Shown one piece after another: positions 5,241 to 6,265 of a DNA stretch of 6,265 nucleotides (position 1 is its first letter; every line of letters begins with the position of its first letter). Origin of the DNA: Anaerolineales bacterium. Its GTDB lineage: Bacteria > Chloroflexota > Anaerolineae > Anaerolineales > UBA6663. The translations under genes were made by a program, and so were the position numbers. The notes below the pieces were generated by a model. That model worked only from the letters and a program-made list of their open reading frames with translations. It searched no databases and was not told the origin of the DNA. The stretch covers positions 1-6,265 of the forward strand of contig JAEURL010000364.1 of the NCBI GenBank assembly GCA_016789165.1. The letters run 5' to 3'.

Positions 5241-6164
5241 TCACCAGGTGCGCGTCCAGGGTTCGGAGAGGTCGTAGTCCGTAAACCCCAGCGCGCTGTA
5301 CAAGGCGTGGGCCGGCGCCGAGTAGGAGCCGACCGTGGCCAGGGTGGCGCCGAGACGCCCGGCCCGCCGCAGGCCTTCGGCCATCACGGCCTTGCCCAGG
5401 CCGCGCTGCTGATGGTCCGGGTGGGTGCCCACCGGCTCGAACACGGCGGTGCGGGTCACGTCGTCAAACCAGACCGTGCAGAAGGCCGCAATCGCGCCAT
5501 CCGGCAGCGCCGCCACCAGATCCAGGTCGCGCCGGTAAAGGGGCCCGCGCTGGACGTTGCGGTACCACTCCCAGCCCTCGTATTTGTCGTCCGGCTCATC
5601 GGGATGGAAGGCCTTCCAGGAAACCCAACTGCGCGCCGGCAGCTCAGCGGCGTCCCCGAGCGGGCGGATAACGTAGCCGGCCGGGGCCGGCGCGTCCGGG
5701 ATCGGCTGCGCCAGGGGCCGGCGGCGCTGGTACTCGGGCCAGTCCCCGCGCGCGTAGCCGCGATCGCGCAGGAGCGCCTGCCGAGCCAGGTCATTTGAAT
5801 CCGCCCAGACGCGCAGCGCCCGCTGGCCTTCCCGGTTGGGGCCGGCCAGGCGCTGTTCGGCGATTTCCAGCATCTCGGCCTCCAGCGCCGGCGTGCGGAA
5901 GCGCGGGTGAGCCTGCAGAAACGCCTCGCCCGGGCTGTCGGCGTTGAGGACGGCCGCGATATCGCCGGCTTGTTCCCAGACGAAGACGGCCTCGGCCAGG
6001 TTGAAGTTGAAGATGTTCTCCTGGACGTGCCAGCGCCAATAGTCCCAGCGCAGGAGCGACCACGCGAACTCGCGCCGGCCGTTGAGCAGGAAGACCTCGC
6101 GCAGGAATTGGCGCACGCGCCAGTAATCGGTCTCGTCGAGGTAAGGACGCAGGCTGGGGGACAT
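5241..6164 (-). CDS. GNAT-family N-acetyltransferase, two-lobed
   Basis: This 307-residue cytoplasmic protein probably transfers an acetyl group from acetyl-CoA to an amine; the substrate cannot be named. The C-terminal GNAT domain (about 163-302) has the acetyl-CoA-binding motif A, VGTHPDHQQRGLGKAVM (245-261, with the Q/RxxGxG/A loop QQRGLG), then YSAPAHALYSALGF (281-294), the usual motif B region. Residues 1-150 look like a diverged first GNAT lobe: it begins LRPYLDETDYWRV and ends ALLRDRGYARGDW, like the end of a GNAT fold, but lacks the glycine loop, so it is probably non-catalytic. It also has a Trp-rich stretch (W35, W40, W43, W45). The open frame extends back to 6263, but I chose the ATG at 6162-6164 because AAAGG lies 7 bases upstream and the family-like sequence starts there. 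It is convergent with the chemoreceptor and unlikely to share its function. Confidence 0.85.
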   Translation of the reverse strand: MSPSLRPYLDETDYWRVRQFLREVFLLNGRREFAWSLLRWDYWRWHVQENIFNFNLAEAVFVWEQAGDIAAVLNADSPGEAFLQAHPRFRTPALEAEMLEIAEQRLAGPNREGQRALRVWADSNDLARQALLRDRGYARGDWPEYQRRRPLAQPIPDAPAPAGYVIRPLGDAAELPARSWVSWKAFHPDEPDDKYEGWEWYRNVQRGPLYRRDLDLVAALPDGAIAAFCTVWFDDVTRTAVFEPVGTHPDHQQRGLGKAVMAEGLRRAGRLGATLATVGSYSAPAHALYSALGFTDYDLSEPWTRTW

Positions 6165-6171
6165 GGGGATG

Positions 6172-6176
6172 CCTTT
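6172..6176 (-). promoter_or_regulatory. Ribosome binding site deciding the acetyltransferase start
   Basis: AAAGG on the minus strand is 7 bases before the ATG at 6162-6164. The two in-frame upstream ATGs (6204-6206 and 6261-6263) are less likely: the first has no Shine-Dalgarno sequence and overlaps a possible -10 box. The second is too close to the window edge for its upstream to be judged. Confidence 0.5.
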
Positions 6177-6204
6177 CACGCGGTCTGGGCTGTTGTGCAC
6201 CGTC

Positions 6205-6210
6205 ATTGTA
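6205..6210 (-). promoter_or_regulatory. Possible -10 box (TACAAT) of the acetyltransferase gene
   Basis: TACAAT on the minus strand would start transcription near 6198 and give a leader of about 34 nt before the chosen ATG. No -35 match is visible at 16-18 bp. It is the same hexamer seen before the His-rich gene at 253-258. The rest of 6165-6265 shows nothing else I can name. Confidence 0.25.
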
Positions 6211-6265
6211 AGGCCGCCAGCCCGCCGCGGCGCCCGTCTCTGGACGTAACCTGCCCTGGTCACCT

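Noticed and set aside
1..6265. CRISPR array, tRNA or rRNA gene, transposase, integrase, prophage or defence genes
   Set aside because: I found no spaced direct repeats, no cloverleaf-like or rRNA-like stretch, and no matching protein motifs on either strand.

Overview
This is a GC-rich stretch (my estimate is about two thirds G+C or more) of bacterial chromosome. It holds one gene cut by the left edge and four complete genes, all signalling or housekeeping in type. The protein styles (a BaeS-like kinase with an HDLRTP H-box, an OmpR-type regulator, a chemoreceptor with an enlarged HAMP and a double-Cache sensor, and a long two-lobed GNAT) fit a Chloroflexota-like bacterium. That is a style-based guess, because no marker gene is present. 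I see no tRNA, rRNA, CRISPR array, insertion sequence, integrase or phage gene.

Layout. On the minus strand, reading from about 2410 leftwards, a promoter with a consensus TATAAT box drives an OmpR-family response regulator (1695-2378). Its sensor histidine kinase (337-1689) begins 5 bases after the regulator stops. Next, after 93 bp, comes the start of a small exported protein with a His-rich stretch (1-243), which runs off the left edge. On the plus strand, diverging from the regulator across a 256-bp intergenic region, is an 862-residue methyl-accepting chemotaxis protein (2635-5223). Seventeen bases after it, a convergent gene encodes a two-lobed GNAT acetyltransferase (5241-6164).

How the genes may work together. 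The kinase and regulator form a standard membrane-to-DNA phosphorelay that may control itself and the His-rich exported protein. The chemoreceptor would feed a CheA/CheW array encoded elsewhere, since no che gene is in the window. The acetyltransferase looks unrelated.

The most interesting point is inside the chemoreceptor. Its extracytoplasmic sensor carries one CLGCH motif, the covalent heme c attachment signature CXXCH, and these are the only two cysteines in the 862 residues. This suggests a heme-c redox or gas sensor built on a Cache-type fold. Other points are a 16-bp perfect GC palindrome just upstream of the chemoreceptor ribosome binding site, strong repetition of the octamer GGCCGGCC, and the lack of any recognisable intrinsic terminator.
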